Positions 20,120-29,040 of a stretch of DNA of 64,000 nucleotides are shown one piece after another. Each line of letters begins with the position of its first letter. The first letter of the stretch is position 1. The stretch is from contig JBDPYZ010000013.1 in the NCBI GenBank assembly GCA_047291315.1, positions 1-64,000 of the forward strand, read 5' to 3'. The DNA is from Arsenophonus fragariae. GTDB lineage: Bacteria > Pseudomonadota > Gammaproteobacteria > Enterobacterales > Enterobacteriaceae. Position numbers and translations under genes: made by a program. The notes beneath the pieces are model-generated. The model did not search any database. It worked only from the letters and a program-made list of their open reading frames with translations, and was not told the DNA's origin.

Positions 20120-20622
20120 GCAGAATGAATTTTAGGTTAGCCAATTGGCTTGATAAAATGATTTATTGGATGGTAAGTCAAGAGGAGAGTAATAGTGGTT
20201 AATATTACCGAGTCCATAGCAAATGCTCATTAATTTTTATCCGAATTGTAATCAGTTAAACTCATTTCGCCGATTAATAGCAGTATTAAGCGAGTTCAAC
20301 ATCTTCCTGAATACAAACAGTGGCACGATTTAACTACTCAGGCAGTACAACTAATTAATAGAGAGTGGTGCGATGGATAAAGTTGTGGTTGCCAGTCAAA
20401 AGGATATTCAATTAACAAAACCGTTAAATGCGGCAAGTCTGGTGTCGGCAAGTAAAGTGGTTAATCGTCAATGCTATCATTTTATGATGTCCTTTAACGC
20501 TCAACATACTTTTTTATAATCAATCCCTGAGCGACTTTATTATCGTAAATTTTAACAACTTTATACTGAAGCATTAGCTGGAAAGGTAGTCAATTCATCA
20601 GACCAATTAGTCAGACAAGCCA
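20120..20622 (+). pseudogene. menF: menF remnant (isochorismate synthase), truncated
   Basis: MenF converts chorismate to isochorismate, the first step of menaquinone synthesis. Only a decayed internal part remains. From about 20300, the text LPEYKQWHDL, AVQLINREWCD, then in another frame DKVVVASQKDIQL, NRQCYHFMMSFN, SIPERLYYR and finally TEALAGKVVNSSD follows the family's chorismate-binding domain in order. There are several stops and at least one frameshift (near 20370). The C-terminal third is missing because the sequence switches to a phage integrase at about 20615-20625. The N-terminal boundary is approximate. In E. coli menF also lies downstream of nuo. Confidence 0.75.
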
Positions 20623-20930
20623 ATTTTGTGTTTATAGTCTTTTAATGTTTTCTCTCTTAATCCTCTTGTTTTTAATATCTCTTTATATCTATCTAAAAAT
20701 TCATGAAAAGAGATAGAACCATGTCCTTCAATTTTTTCTGTCAACGATTTTGTGTTTTCTTTATTGATTAATAACTGATTCGCATTAATTGCTTCATTGA
20801 TAGCATAGGCTTTGTTACGTCCTAGACCGTATTCCTTACGTGTGCGAGGGTCTCTGTAAGTATAATAGCCTTTACGCTCGTAGAGGTTAGGGGGCAAATC
20901 TCTGTTTTTGCGACTTCTGATTCTGGGCAT
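20607..20930 (-). pseudogene. int: Lambda-type tyrosine integrase, N-terminal fragment
   Basis: The 107-residue frame matches the N-terminus of bacteriophage lambda integrase: the arm-binding domain motif (RSRKNRDLPPNLYERKGYY, then RDPRTRKEYGLGR, about residues 4-38) and the start of the core-binding domain (FHEFLDRYKEIL, REKTLKDYKHKI). Lambda Int is 356 residues. The catalytic domain with the Arg-His-Arg-Tyr residues is absent because the reading frame ends at the menF junction. The start overlaps the 3' end of xis by 44 bases, an arrangement also found in lambda. Confidence 0.85.
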
Positions 20931-21126
20931 GACCTATCCTTTGTAACAAATTACTATTGCTAATTTCTCTAATACTGTTGATTTTGATGGCGTATTCTTC
21001 GACAAGGTACTCTCTGCCGTCTTTAATGGGTGGTGGCTGTATAAGTCCATTTCTTGCCCAGTTTCTGACGGTATCCATTCTGCGTGGTCTGTTCCTTCGA
21101 GCGTTCCATTCCGCTAAAGTAATCAT
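20887..21126 (-). CDS. xis: Lambda-type excisionase
   Basis: Xis bends attachment-site DNA and directs integrase toward excision. The 79-residue product begins MITLAEWNARRNRPRRMDTV and contains WARNGLIQPPPIKDGREYLVEE, a winged-helix motif close to lambda Xis (72 residues). The C-terminal tail (from about residue 55) is divergent. The frame is open but the partner integrase is truncated, so the gene probably has no role in excision now. Confidence 0.8.
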   Translation of the reverse strand: MITLAEWNARRNRPRRMDTVRNWARNGLIQPPPIKDGREYLVEEYAIKINSIREISNSNLLQRIGHAQNQKSQKQRFAP

Positions 21127-21142
21127 GTTTATTTATCCTCAT

Positions 21143-21234
21143 TCAAAAACTCACACTCTTCTCAGGTGCTTCATTGCCCCACAGAAACCAATGACGAAGC
21201 ACGAATGGTGATATTCGTTCTTTATTAGGTTAGG
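21143..21234. repeat. Prophage leader repeat, copy 1 (upstream of xis)
   Basis: About 90 bases including the identical stretch CAATGACGAAGCACGAATGG match 52871-52960, and weaker similarity continues to about 21300. Both copies sit just upstream of a minus-strand excisionase. The reading frame is not preserved between them, so the shared unit looks like an old phage early leader rather than a functional gene. Confidence 0.75.
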
Positions 21235-21299
21235 AATATGATTTCGTGGGGGAGGGAGTATTAGGTGTTATTTATTGCACCGTTTGATGCTTTGTTATG

Positions 21300-21753
21300 A
21301 TATTGCCACAGGGTGGTTCTGCGAGTATCAGATCATACTTCACTTCATCTTCTGTTAAACGTTAAACATACCAGCTTTTATTGATTAAGTTTTTGCATAT
21401 AACTATCCTTCAACCTTGAAATTGATGAATGGGTATTGATGTTGATTAAGTGGAATAGGTCAGTCGGAATAATGACGTTCTGGTGTTAATCACTTTCTTA
21501 GCGTATGACTAAATAATTATATATTATACCAGATACCACTACGGCTAGGCCAACGATTTCTTGACCGCATAAATGTAATTCTCTCAATCCCTCATGACCC
21601 TATTTTATCTGCGAGAATATTGCGGGTGGTGTTGTATCGGCATGGGTAATATGGCCAGCTATCAACTCAAAAGGTCAATGCTGTACTGATAACTAATAAT
21701 GTCGTGATTAATAATTTAATGATGTTAAGTTTTATGGCTAAATTTAGGTGTAA
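21300..21753. other. Decayed prophage DNA
   Basis: No open gene is present. On the minus strand at about 21282-21345 the translation KYDLILAEPPCG resembles the DPPW motif region of a phage adenine methyltransferase, but it is too short to call. The rest gave no recognisable protein or repeat. Confidence 0.35.
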
Positions 21754-21879
21754 TTACTTCTTAACACAAATCGCTTTGGGGTTAATATCCTTGAAGGTTT
21801 CGAATTCCTGTGTATGAAGGCTGACCACGTTACTTGAAGTGTAAGGACTGGCGTACATGACTAAGTTTAAAATCCACAT
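21754..21879 (-). CDS. Small phage protein, 41 residues, unrecognised
   Basis: The frame MWILNLVMYASPYTSS... runs 41 codons to a TAA and is preceded by a strong GGAGG ribosome-binding site with good spacing. The residues NVVSLHTQEFETF and NPKAICV look protein-like rather than random. A short TGATAA tandem run (about 21897-21914) lies just upstream. I do not recognise the family. Its place between xis and the helicase remnant suggests an early-region accessory gene of the prophage. It may be a fragment. Confidence 0.45.
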   Translation of the reverse strand: MWILNLVMYASPYTSSNVVSLHTQEFETFKDINPKAICVKK

Positions 21880-22082
21880 GGTGGTCCTCCGTTGCTAATG
21901 ATAATGATAATGATAACTATTTGATATTAATGTATAAATTTTTGTAAATTTAAAGGTAATTTTTTATTTCTCTTCTATACTGATCATAGTTGATGATTTT
22001 TATTGTCTTCATGTTTGTTCACTGTTTGTTGAAATATTTCCCTGGTGTAGGTATTGGCCAACTTGGCTGAGTTGGCATTTTT

Positions 22083-22560
22083 TTATTTCCTCTTCATCGC
22101 TTCCAGTAATAAATCCTGTATTTCCCGTTTCGAATTGCGTCGCTCCATTACAACTTCATTGAGCGTATCTTTAGCGACAATATGGTGGATAAAGAAAGGA
22201 CGATTGTGTCTGGCTTATGTTTGACGGGTTGTGCCAATAGATTCAATGATTTTCTGGTATTGCTCTAAATCCCACCAGTTAAGAGAAAAAGACCAGAATA
22301 TTACCCCCGTCCTGTAAATTTAAACCGTGGCTGCCGCTTGCGGGATGAGCAAAAAATAACGGGATTTTTCCACCATTCAAGTCTGTGAGTGTTTGCGGGT
22401 TAGCGTCTAATTTTTCCCTTTGGGAAAGGTTTTTAGCAGTCGTGCAAGGTCATGTTTCCAGTGGTACGCAACCAGTACCTGCATCCGCCTCATATTGCAG
22501 GATGCGGTAGATTTAGATATGGTAACCGAGGATGAAAAAACTATTCAGAAGCTGAAAATT
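22083..22560 (-). pseudogene. Phage SNF2/DEAD-type helicase, C-terminal remnant
   Basis: On the minus strand the translation contains, in order, LTDLNGGKIPLFFAHPASG, SHGLNLQDGGNILVFFSLNW, a WDLEQYQKIIESIGTTRQ stretch and HHIVAKDTLNEVVMERRNSK, ending LLLEAMKRK. These are helicase C-domain motifs V and VI and the typical C-terminus of phage DEAD-box/SNF2-like helicases. The conserved arginine-finger region is altered and stops interrupt the frame near 22215. The N-terminal ATPase half is absent. Confidence 0.7.
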
Positions 22561-22597
22561 TTATCGGTTAAGTGTTCATCTATAGGATATCTCAACT

Positions 22598-23115
22598 TCA
22601 GCTGATATTGACTGGCCGAAAAAGCCGAAATAAGTGTTCCCTATTAGACAAACTGTCCTTTACTTTGGGTATAAATACTTTCAGCGAGTTTTTTGTCTTC
22701 AAAGTAATCGAGTCAATCAGTGCTATATGGGTATGGACTTTCTTTCCGCAATAAAACAGGATAGGAAGAACGAGAGACAACTCCTTGTGGCCAGTAAATG
22801 TTTTTGCATCGCTGCCATAGCGCATTAATCGCCCTGCAATGAGCTTATCAGGAGTCGACTGATGTTCTATGAGAGGACATAAATATATCCACGTCCCTTC
22901 GTAGTGCTGACTGAATAGAGAATATCGCTTTCATAATTCTTCATCTCAACATCAATGAATGAACCGGATTCCACTTTTAGGATATCTAAATTGCAAAGAG
23001 TCTCAATCTCATCCGGCAGCCAGATATCGAAAAAGTCTTTGGCAGTCTCTTTTTCACTCAGAAACTGGCGAAATACGGCATCGTGTGGTGTCGGGGTGAA
23101 TTTTTTAGTTAAGAT
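22598..23115 (-). pseudogene. Rpn-family recombination-promoting nuclease/transposase_31 remnant
   Basis: The minus-strand translation gives KKFTPTPHDAVFRQFLSEKE, then TAKDFFDIWLPDEIETL, SGSFIDVEMKNYESDILYS, GRGYIYVL, then after a frameshift IEHQSTPDKLIAGRLMRYGS and ELSLVLPILFYCGKK. This is the core of PF04754 (YhgA/Rpn) proteins, PD-(D/E)XK-type nucleases that promote RecA-independent recombination. The frameshift is near 22880, no start codon is evident, and sequence after the GKK motif does not resemble the family. Nonfunctional. Confidence 0.8.
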
Positions 23116-23473
23116 TAATCCCCTTTTTTATTTAACTTAGCAGCGTTGAAGGAAATGTATGAGTTTCGCTCGCTTTATGCCAGCGGGAAAGAGCACCGTT
23201 TAGGGTTAGCTGATTATCCTGAGATAACAAGCTATCAATTTTTGAAATTACTCTGTCAGCATTTTCACGTTTACGAATAATTAGTTTAATTGCCGTTTTT
23301 CAGAATCAGCTATCGCAGGTTGTAAATGTGCTACCACCTGCCAGATACCCTCACATTCAGAAGCAATAGAAGGGATAAATTTCACTTCCATGGGATAGTG
23401 AATGAATGCCGGTCATTTCTCTTACATGCATCCCAGATAGCATTTCATGCCTGTTTGAAACGAAAGTTCTGGG
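23116..23473. other. Decayed prophage DNA
   Basis: No open gene and no clear family match. Minus-strand fragments such as ASECEGIWQVVAHLQPAIADSEKRQ may be the lost C-terminus of the adjacent Rha-like gene, but this is uncertain. Confidence 0.3.
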
Positions 23474-23891
23474 TCATGATTGCAATGATAGGGTGAGGTT
23501 CTGTGTATCCTTGTTGCTGAACTTTTCGTGTGCTTCGGGTTGGTATTTTGGTGCAGAATGTAGCTTTGTCTCCATGCGGTTGAATTTAGCAATATAAGCT
23601 TCTTTGAATTGTGATACTTTCTTTCCAGTGAATCCCATCACCAAGAATACGAAGCTGTCTTTGGTTATTTGGTACTAAACTACTTCCCGAATGGCACTAG
23701 TACCGATTGTTTTATTTTTGACCATTCGCGAAAAGTTGCGGATGGTAAATTTTGTAGAACAGTCAAGGATTCTAGCTTTTGTACGACATGCTGATGTTGC
23801 TTCTCGAAGTACAGTGCTACATCTTCGTATTCACAGCTTTATAGTTATGGATAACAACTTTTGGTGAAGCAAGGGATGTTTGAAGTGTCAT
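23474..23891 (-). pseudogene. Rha-family phage regulatory protein, broken
   Basis: The start MTLQTSLASPKVVIHNYKAV has a GGAGGTC ribosome-binding site. Later fragments (FEKQHQHVVQKLESL, then DSFVFLVMGFTGKKVSQFKE, AYIAKFNRME) are the hallmark of the Rha domain (PF09669), found in lambdoid phage antirepressor-type regulators. At least three frameshifts separate them. It lies immediately downstream of a C4-like RNA leader on the same strand, which is the place of the regulated antirepressor gene in P1-type loci. Confidence 0.75.
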
Positions 23892-23947
23892 GATGACCTC
23901 CGATGGTAGTATTTAAATAATCACCACCGTGAGGTATCAATCTCATA

Positions 23948-24023
23948 GGTGGTGAACTGAACAGGATTGATACTACCGGAACAACCGACCAGCCAACCTT
24001 AACGGTTGCCCTATCCACTCACC
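23948..24023 (-). ncRNA. C4-like antisense RNA, copy A
   Basis: On the minus strand, GGTGA at 24023-24019 pairs with TCACC at 23955-23951. It encloses the stem-loop CAACC-GTTAA-GGTTG and the motif GGTCGGTTGTTCCGGTA. These resemble the C4 antisense RNAs of phages P1/P7 and P4-type immunity RNAs. The segment GGTAGTATCAATC is complementary to two downstream sites: GATTGATAC (23942-23934) and TACTACC (23911-23905), the latter next to the Rha ribosome-binding site. The two-site logic is that of C4 control of antirepressor translation. Family assignment is from memory of the consensus; the complementarity is read directly. Confidence 0.7.
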
Positions 24024-24138
24024 ATTGAATGTGTGGCTAGATTACGATATTAAAAAACACGCTCGCGACGTGTAATTCTGTCGTGGTAGCCTACGGCAGG
24101 GTATCAATCACGACACTTGATTTATCAGGTGAAAGTAA

Positions 24139-24168
24139 ACTATAGCGCATGATTTCTTCTTTCGTCAA
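24139..24168 (-). promoter_or_regulatory. Promoter of C4-like locus A
   Basis: TTGACG (24168-24163) and TATAGT (24144-24139) are separated by 18 bases. The block including GAAGAAATCATGCGC between the boxes is nearly identical to the one at locus B, so it is conserved as a unit. It drives minus-strand transcription toward the antisense RNA and the Rha remnant. Confidence 0.7.
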
Positions 24169-24214
24169 TGGTTAATGTTGAGTTTATACTTACCTAAACA
24201 CAGGAGGATTCCTT

Positions 24215-24593
24215 ATGGGTCAGCTTGCGTTTGATACACAAGAGTTTGTCGAAACATTAGAAAATGCTGGTTTGCCAAAAGACCAGACAAAAACAATTTC
24301 TATTGCTGTACGTATGTTACATGAGGTTGCTGATAGCGATCAAAGCAGATATTGTTGAAGTAAATCGTAATATTGCTGATGTTCGTAAAGATATGGCTAC
24401 CCGTTTTTAGAAAACTGGTGCCCAAATTGCTCAGATAGATAAGCGCCTCGATTTTTCAGAAAAACGATTTGATAGATTGGAACAAAAATTTAAACGTTTG
24501 CAATGGTTTTTATTGGCTGGTATTCTCGGTTTACTATTTAAAGAAATAATCCCTAAATTGTGGGGGGTCGTAATAAATATTGTGGTCTTTTAA
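24215..24593 (+). pseudogene. DUF1640-type coiled-coil membrane protein, frameshifted
   Basis: An AGGAGG ribosome-binding site precedes MGQLAFDTQEFVETLENAGL, a typical DUF1640 (CCDC90-like) N-terminus. A frameshift near 24345 and a stop near 24408 interrupt the gene. The remainder reads NRNIADVRKDMATRF, then QIAQIDKRLDFSEKRFDRLE and a C-terminal hydrophobic helix WFLLAGILGLLFKE. The family has a coiled coil followed by a membrane anchor and is common in prophages and bacterial genomes, with no firm function. Confidence 0.7.
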
Positions 24594-24687
24594 CTCAACT
24601 AAGTAAGATGTTAAATTCTAAATTTTTGTAGTTAAGGATGATTATTTTTATATAACTAATTGTTTATAATATAAATGAGGTTACATT

Positions 24688-25011
24688 ATGAATGTAAATT
24701 CAGCTACAAGTTTATTGTATTTATATGAAAAAGATGATCCAAATTTTAGCAATTATGGGAAAAGTAAGACTGATAACACGTTTAAAGCTGTTCTTGATTC
24801 AATAAGCTACCTTACTAAACATATTCCAGATAGCTCTAAATTAACTCTAACACCTGAAAAAACAAGTGAGATATTTAAATTAATAAAAGAAAATAAAATT
24901 GATTTTATGGAGATAAAAAGTCGAGTTAATACTACTGAAGATTTAAAATTAATAAGAAAAATTGTGATGAATCCAGATAAATATGAAGAACTATTTACTA
25001 AACAAGAGTAA
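24688..25011 (+). CDS. Unrecognised small protein, paralogue of 59413-59643
   Basis: A 107-residue, lysine-rich, very AT-rich gene with a GAGG ribosome-binding site 7 bases before ATG. No signal peptide or membrane segment is seen. It is predicted to be mostly helical. Residues about 34-95 align without gaps to the protein at 59413, with 21 of 62 identities centred on the motif I-D/N-F/Y-x-EIK-x-x-V-x-T-x-x-DLK. I do not recognise the family. It lies between two C4-like loci in the prophage fragment, in the opposite direction to them, and could be phage or symbiont cargo. Confidence 0.6.
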   Translation: MNVNSATSLLYLYEKDDPNFSNYGKSKTDNTFKAVLDSISYLTKHIPDSSKLTLTPEKTSEIFKLIKENKIDFMEIKSRVNTTEDLKLIRKIVMNPDKYEELFTKQE

Positions 25012-25071
25012 ATTCAAGCTTTATACTAAAAACAACTCGTTTTACTCGCACTTAGTATTCAGGAAGGAGAA

Positions 25072-25098
25072 TTACGCAGGATTTGTTAAAGTGTTCAT
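25072..25098 (-). pseudogene. Remnant start of a gene behind C4-like locus B
   Basis: AAAGGAAATCACT-ATG begins MNTLTNPA and stops after eight codons. Its place immediately after the C4-like leader corresponds to the start of the Rha gene at locus A, so it is probably the stub of a second antirepressor-type gene. The rest is lost. Confidence 0.45.
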
Positions 25099-25157
25099 AG
25101 TGATTTCCTTTGAACTTTAGGATAATCATCACCTTAAGGTCTCAAGCTCATATTAGT

Positions 25158-25222
25158 GGTGAACTGAGCAATCTTTACCGGAACTACCGACCGGCCTTAA
25201 CTGCTGCCCCATCTACTACACC
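25158..25222 (-). ncRNA. C4-like antisense RNA, copy B
   Basis: The minus-strand sequence has the same architecture as copy A: closing GGTG/CACC ends, GGGGCAGCAGTTAAGG, and the motif CCGGTCGGTAGTTCCGGTA. It is the closer of the two to the P1/P4-type consensus as I remember it. The two copies share the scaffold but differ in the specificity segment (GGTAAAGATTGCTCAG here versus GGTAGTATCAATC in A), as expected for different immunity types. I see only short complementarity to its own downstream region (GCTCA/TGAGC). Confidence 0.7.
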
Positions 25223-25321
25223 ATAGAATTTGTGGCTAGATTAGACATTAAAGAATACCCCGGCGGCGTGCATATGTCGCGAACTCTAAAACCCGATCTC
25301 TGATTTATCAGATGCAAGTAA

Positions 25322-25351
25322 ACTATAGCGCATGATTTCTTCTTCCGTCAA
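25322..25351 (-). promoter_or_regulatory. Promoter of C4-like locus B
   Basis: TTGACG (25351-25346), an 18-base spacer and TATAGT (25327-25322), matching the promoter at 24139-24168 almost base for base. It reads toward the antisense RNA copy B. Confidence 0.7.
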
Positions 25352-25377
25352 TGGGTATTTAAAATGTCAATGTTTTA

Positions 25378-26030
25378 TTATGCTACTACAATCCCGTTCA
25401 TCATGAAGCTTAACAAGCTTGAGAATTGGGTGTCATAGAAATGGGGCTGAGTCTGACGAGGATTATTTCGGTCAGTCAGGTTTTTAGCAAGCTGTAATCC
25501 TTTCTCTGTCAGTGGCCAAAAAAGTTTTTCCTTGTCAGGATGTTTACTGCTAGGGTGTGATTTACGTTCAAAATACCTAATAATTGCAGACGCTTAAAAC
25601 CGGATGGTGGGTTGTAGGGTTTACAATGCCGTAGTAAACCGTAAAAGAGTGTGTTACTTCGCTTGAGCCTGTTAAACAACCCTCCTGCGCATTAACAGCG
25701 TAAGCAGGGAGAATATCTGGCATACCTAAGGAAGATTGTAGTCTTTTCATTGCACCTAGTAGGCCGGAAGGGGCAATCCGCAATTTATGTTTGTAAAAAG
25801 CGAGCATGGCCAAGCCAGCTTGTACTTTGTCGGTTAGTGGTTGGATAGGTATAGAAATAGCTTTATCAAAAGTCCGAATAACTTTGAGATGGAAAGCTGT
25901 ACTAATCCACATGGAATAGGAGTAAACCAGTTCTTTAGCAACGTATGTTCCTTGCTCTATACCTCCTCTAATGACCGATACAGGAATTCCTGTATCGCTG
26001 CATTTGCTAAGTACATTAAGCGAGCTAATC
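25378..26030 (-). pseudogene. KilA-N-domain phage protein, broken
   Basis: The upstream part reads DTGIPVSVIRGGIEQGTYVA, then KELVYSYSMWISTAFHLKVI, the core of the KilA-N DNA-binding domain. It is followed by LTDKVQAGLAMLAFYK, SGLLGAMKRLQSSLGMPD and PAYAVNA. After a frameshift near 25585 the C-terminal domain continues as FERKSHPSSKHPDKEKLFWP, LTEKGLQLAKNLTD and PHFYDTQFSSLL. The N-terminus is cut off at the menC junction near 26030. Such proteins are phage antirepressor/regulators. Confidence 0.75.
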
Positions 26031-26032
26031 GC

Positions 26033-26430
26033 AGTAGATTATTGAAGAGCCTTGTAAAACCATGCATGATTCGTTAGCTTTTGCTCAACAAACCGGAATC
26101 GCTGTCGCTTGGAATGAAAGTGTTCGTGAGCCTACTTTTCAACTTAAAAAACAGCCGGGCGTTAGCGCAATAATTGTTAACCCCTATTGTTGGGTAGCTT
26201 AAATCGCTGTAAATAACTAATTCATGACGCTGGGGCTTTGGGATTAGATACGGTGATTAGTTCTAGTCTTGAAAGTAGTTTTGGTTTAAGACAGTTAGCT
26301 AGAATGGCAAGCTGCTTAACACCAGAAACAGTTTCAGGATTAGATATCCTCTCACTGCTCCTGGCTCAACTTGTGTGTCAATAGCCTAAAAGTTCATTAC
26401 TGCTAATCGGATTAAATGGATTACAACTAA
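26033..26430 (+). pseudogene. menC: menC remnant (o-succinylbenzoate synthase), 3' part
   Basis: MenC dehydrates SHCHC to o-succinylbenzoate in menaquinone synthesis. The sequence begins abruptly with IEEPCKTMHDSLAFAQQTGI, which includes the metal-binding IEEP motif of the enolase superfamily. It continues AVAWNESVREPTFQLKKQ, PGVSAIIVNP and, after a frameshift, ALGLDTVISSSLESSFGLRQ, LARMASCLTPETVSGLD. The 5' half is absent, cut by the prophage junction at about 26033. Confidence 0.8.
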
Positions 26431-26439
26431 TTCATTACC

Positions 26440-27143
26440 TCATGCACTACAGGAATGCAGCCACGCTTCTTGGCGTTTATGAAGATAAAAAATGTTGAGC
26501 AAAAAGCCACCTTACAGAATGTGTTATTAGGAGGCGCTTATGATCCCGAATGAGCTAGTCGATGATGCTAAGCGGCATGGGGACCACTGTTGGCTTGGCT
26601 ATGTATGGTATGACAGCAGCCCGCCACGGTTTTTGCTAAACAAGCAGATAGTGGCATAGGCATTGATTTACCTTTAATCGGCAAATCACTTCGTTTAGTT
26701 AATAGTGGAATCCATATTCAAGCTGATAGCTTGGCATTAGGCTATTGGTGGCGGAGGAAAGTGCTACCATTAAGCATTAGTTAATGGTTGGTTTGCTAGC
26801 AGCAATAAAGATGCTTTTGAGTGTGGTGAATGGCGGATCTTAGGTCGATTGGATAATCAATTTTTCAGTGGCGGGGGAAGGTATTCAACTAGAAGATATC
26901 GAATCTATATTGAATAGCCATCTCGATATTAAACATCGTTTTGTAATCCCAATAGTCGATAAAGAATTTGGTCACTGTCCAGTTGCGGTAATTGAGTCTG
27001 ATAATCAAAAACTGGTAACCAGTTTAAATCTGTGGTTAGTTCGTCGGCTAGTGGCTTTTCAACGACCTATTGCTTATTATTTATTGCTCAGAGTGTTAAT
27101 AGATAATGCTGGCATTAAACTTTCACGTCACAATATAAAGTAA
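26440..27143 (+). pseudogene. menE: menE remnant (o-succinylbenzoate-CoA ligase), 3' part
   Basis: MenE activates o-succinylbenzoate with CoA. The remnant covers the C-terminal half: TLQNVLLGGAYDP, then (another frame) ADSGIGIGLPLIGKSLRLVN, IHIQADSLALGYWW and finally FSGGEGIQLEDIES with IVDKEFGHCPVAV, the acyl-CoA synthetase C-terminal subdomain. Several frameshifts and stops are present. The last open stretch is 26868-27143. It follows menC directly, as in E. coli. Confidence 0.8.
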
Positions 27144-27292
27144 TGCCTTTACAGCATCATAATGATAATAAACTGGATTAAATTTGCTTGGCATTGGCTT
27201 TATGGTCATGATAGTTTATAGTAATAAGATATCCTTGCGTAAACATAACATAATTTTTGGACTGTCATCAGGGTAAAAATGATTCGGAGAGA

Positions 27293-28783
27293 TTATACTC
27301 TATCCGATTGGTAGCAAACAGTTTTATTTATGCTGGTTTTTCGCTGTTTTTCTAATGCTTTTTCAACGCCTTCACCATATTGAGGGTATACCTTCTTAAA
27401 TAGTGCAAGCTGCCGCTGCTGTGTTTCAATTGACACTTTAACTAATTCACTGGTAATTCTGTCAAACATACGTTTATGTTCATGTTTACTGAGCAATTCA
27501 TAAAGTGCGAGAGGCTGGCTAATAATCTTCATCTTTCCGATGATTTCAGTGAGCGACCGTTTCTGTCAACGTTAATGGTGGTTCTTTAAATTGAGTTTGT
27601 TCTTGAAATAGGCCAGCGCTATTCAAGTAGCCCGATTGCTGCTATTACCATCCACTCGCATTGCGCCATCCCGGTGATAGTTATGAAATGGACAAGTGGT
27701 AAGCGGCTTATTTACTGGGACTCTGAAAATTATTGACACCTAAATGATAACGATGGGCGTGTCTATAATAGAATAACCGGCTTTGTAACATTTTATCCGG
27801 TGAAAAACCAATACCCAGCACAATATTAGCTGGGCTAAAGGCTGCTTGTTCCTCATCAATAAAATAGTGATCAGGATTGCGATTTTATTCAAATTCACCA
27901 ACATCTATTAACGGACAATCATTATGTTGAATACTTTAGTCAAGTAAAATGGATTGTAAGGTGGTTTAGTAGCATTGGCTTCAGGCATGACTTGGATTTG
28001 CAATTTTCAACATAGATAACTTTTGTGGTTAATAGTATAAAACAGATCACGTTGCGAACTTTCACGATCTTTACCGACAATTTTTTCAGCTCCATCATCC
28101 ATCAAATTGTCAATACCTTGTTGGTAACGAAAATGAAATTTAACTCAGAATCGCTCATTTTTTTCATTAATGAAACTATAGGTATGACTGCCGAAGCCGT
28201 GCATATGACGGTAAAATTTTGGTATACCTTGTCCATTCATATCGATAGTTAATTGATGAAAAAATTTTAGGTAAATGTGAAAAGAAATCCCATTTATAAG
28301 CCGGGTTAGGTAAATTAGTGCGCAGAGCACGTTTTACTACATGATTCAGATCAGAAAATTTTAATGGGTCACGTAAATAAAAAACCGGTGTATTGTTACC
28401 CACTAGATCCCAATTACCTTCTTCGGTGTAAAACTTTAAAGCAAAGCCACGAATATCCCGCTTCGCATCAGCAGCATCTTGTTTGCCAGCAATGGTAGAA
28501 AACGGATAAATAACTTGGTTTCCTTACTTATTTTAGAGAAGATTTTTGCCTGAGTTATTGGCTAATATCATAGGTAACAGTAAAAGTACCAAATACGCCA
28601 GAGCTTTTGGCATGCATATGGCGTTTAGGAGTAACTTTAAGGTCAAAATGTGTCAGTTGTTCTAAAAACTAAATATCTTGTAATAACTTTGGGCCTCGAG
28701 GGCCTGCGGTATAACGTTATTATTATCAACGATGGGTGAGTCTGGAGAGGGTTGTAGGACTTTCTTTTTTCTTCATTACACAT
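27293..28783 (-). pseudogene. katA: Catalase (KatA-type), multiply frameshifted
   Basis: Monofunctional haem catalase remnant. On the minus strand, from the start near 28783: NVIPQALEAQSYY, HAKSSGVFGTFTVTYD, then DAKRDIRGFALKFYTEEGNW, NNTPVFYLRDPLKFSDLNH, then MHGFGSHTYSFINEKNERF, CPFHNYHRDGAMRVDG, and a C-terminal YPQYGEGVEKALEK. The order covers most of a ~480-residue catalase. At least six frameshifts and stops, and apparent internal loss near the active-site region, make it nonfunctional. Confidence 0.85.
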
Positions 28784-29040
28784 CTCGAGTTTATTTGAAA
28801 AAAGACAATATATTTAGAAATAATTAGCAGGTGTTACATAATTTTATTAATCTCTTTAAGGCTATATCAAATAGATTATCTAGGCTAGTAGTATATATAG
28901 CCAATCAAAAATACCTATTGCTGCGATAAATCAGAGACAAAAATATTTTTTACAAAAAATAATAATAATTCAAAAGAAAATAAAATATATTATCGATATT
29001 TTAGTAAATAAAATAATTGGTAGCTTAGGACAACCATCGG

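Larger units (their letters stand above)
20607..26033. mobile_element. Decayed lambdoid prophage fragment inside the men operon
   Basis: This roughly 5.4-kb piece is bounded by menF on the left and menC on the right. In order it holds a truncated lambda-type integrase, an excisionase, a small phage-like gene, an SNF2-type helicase remnant, an Rpn nuclease remnant, a Rha remnant, two C4-like antisense RNA leaders, a DUF1640 remnant, an unrecognised small gene and a KilA-N remnant. Most genes are on the minus strand and broken. No structural or lysis genes are present. The boundaries follow the abrupt change of protein similarity. Confidence 0.8.

Noticed and set aside
21897..21914. CRISPR-like or satellite repeat (TGATAA units)
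   Set aside because: Three or four 6-base units only, with no spacers; a simple slippage repeat. No CRISPR array or cas gene is present in the window.
23474..26030. Phage defence island (retron, toxin-antitoxin or similar)
   Set aside because: No reverse transcriptase, toxin or other defence-gene signature. The paired RNA structures fit C4-type immunity leaders better.
25841..26077. Plus-strand open frame across the men/prophage junction
   Set aside because: It is antisense to the KilA-N remnant and then runs out of frame into menC.
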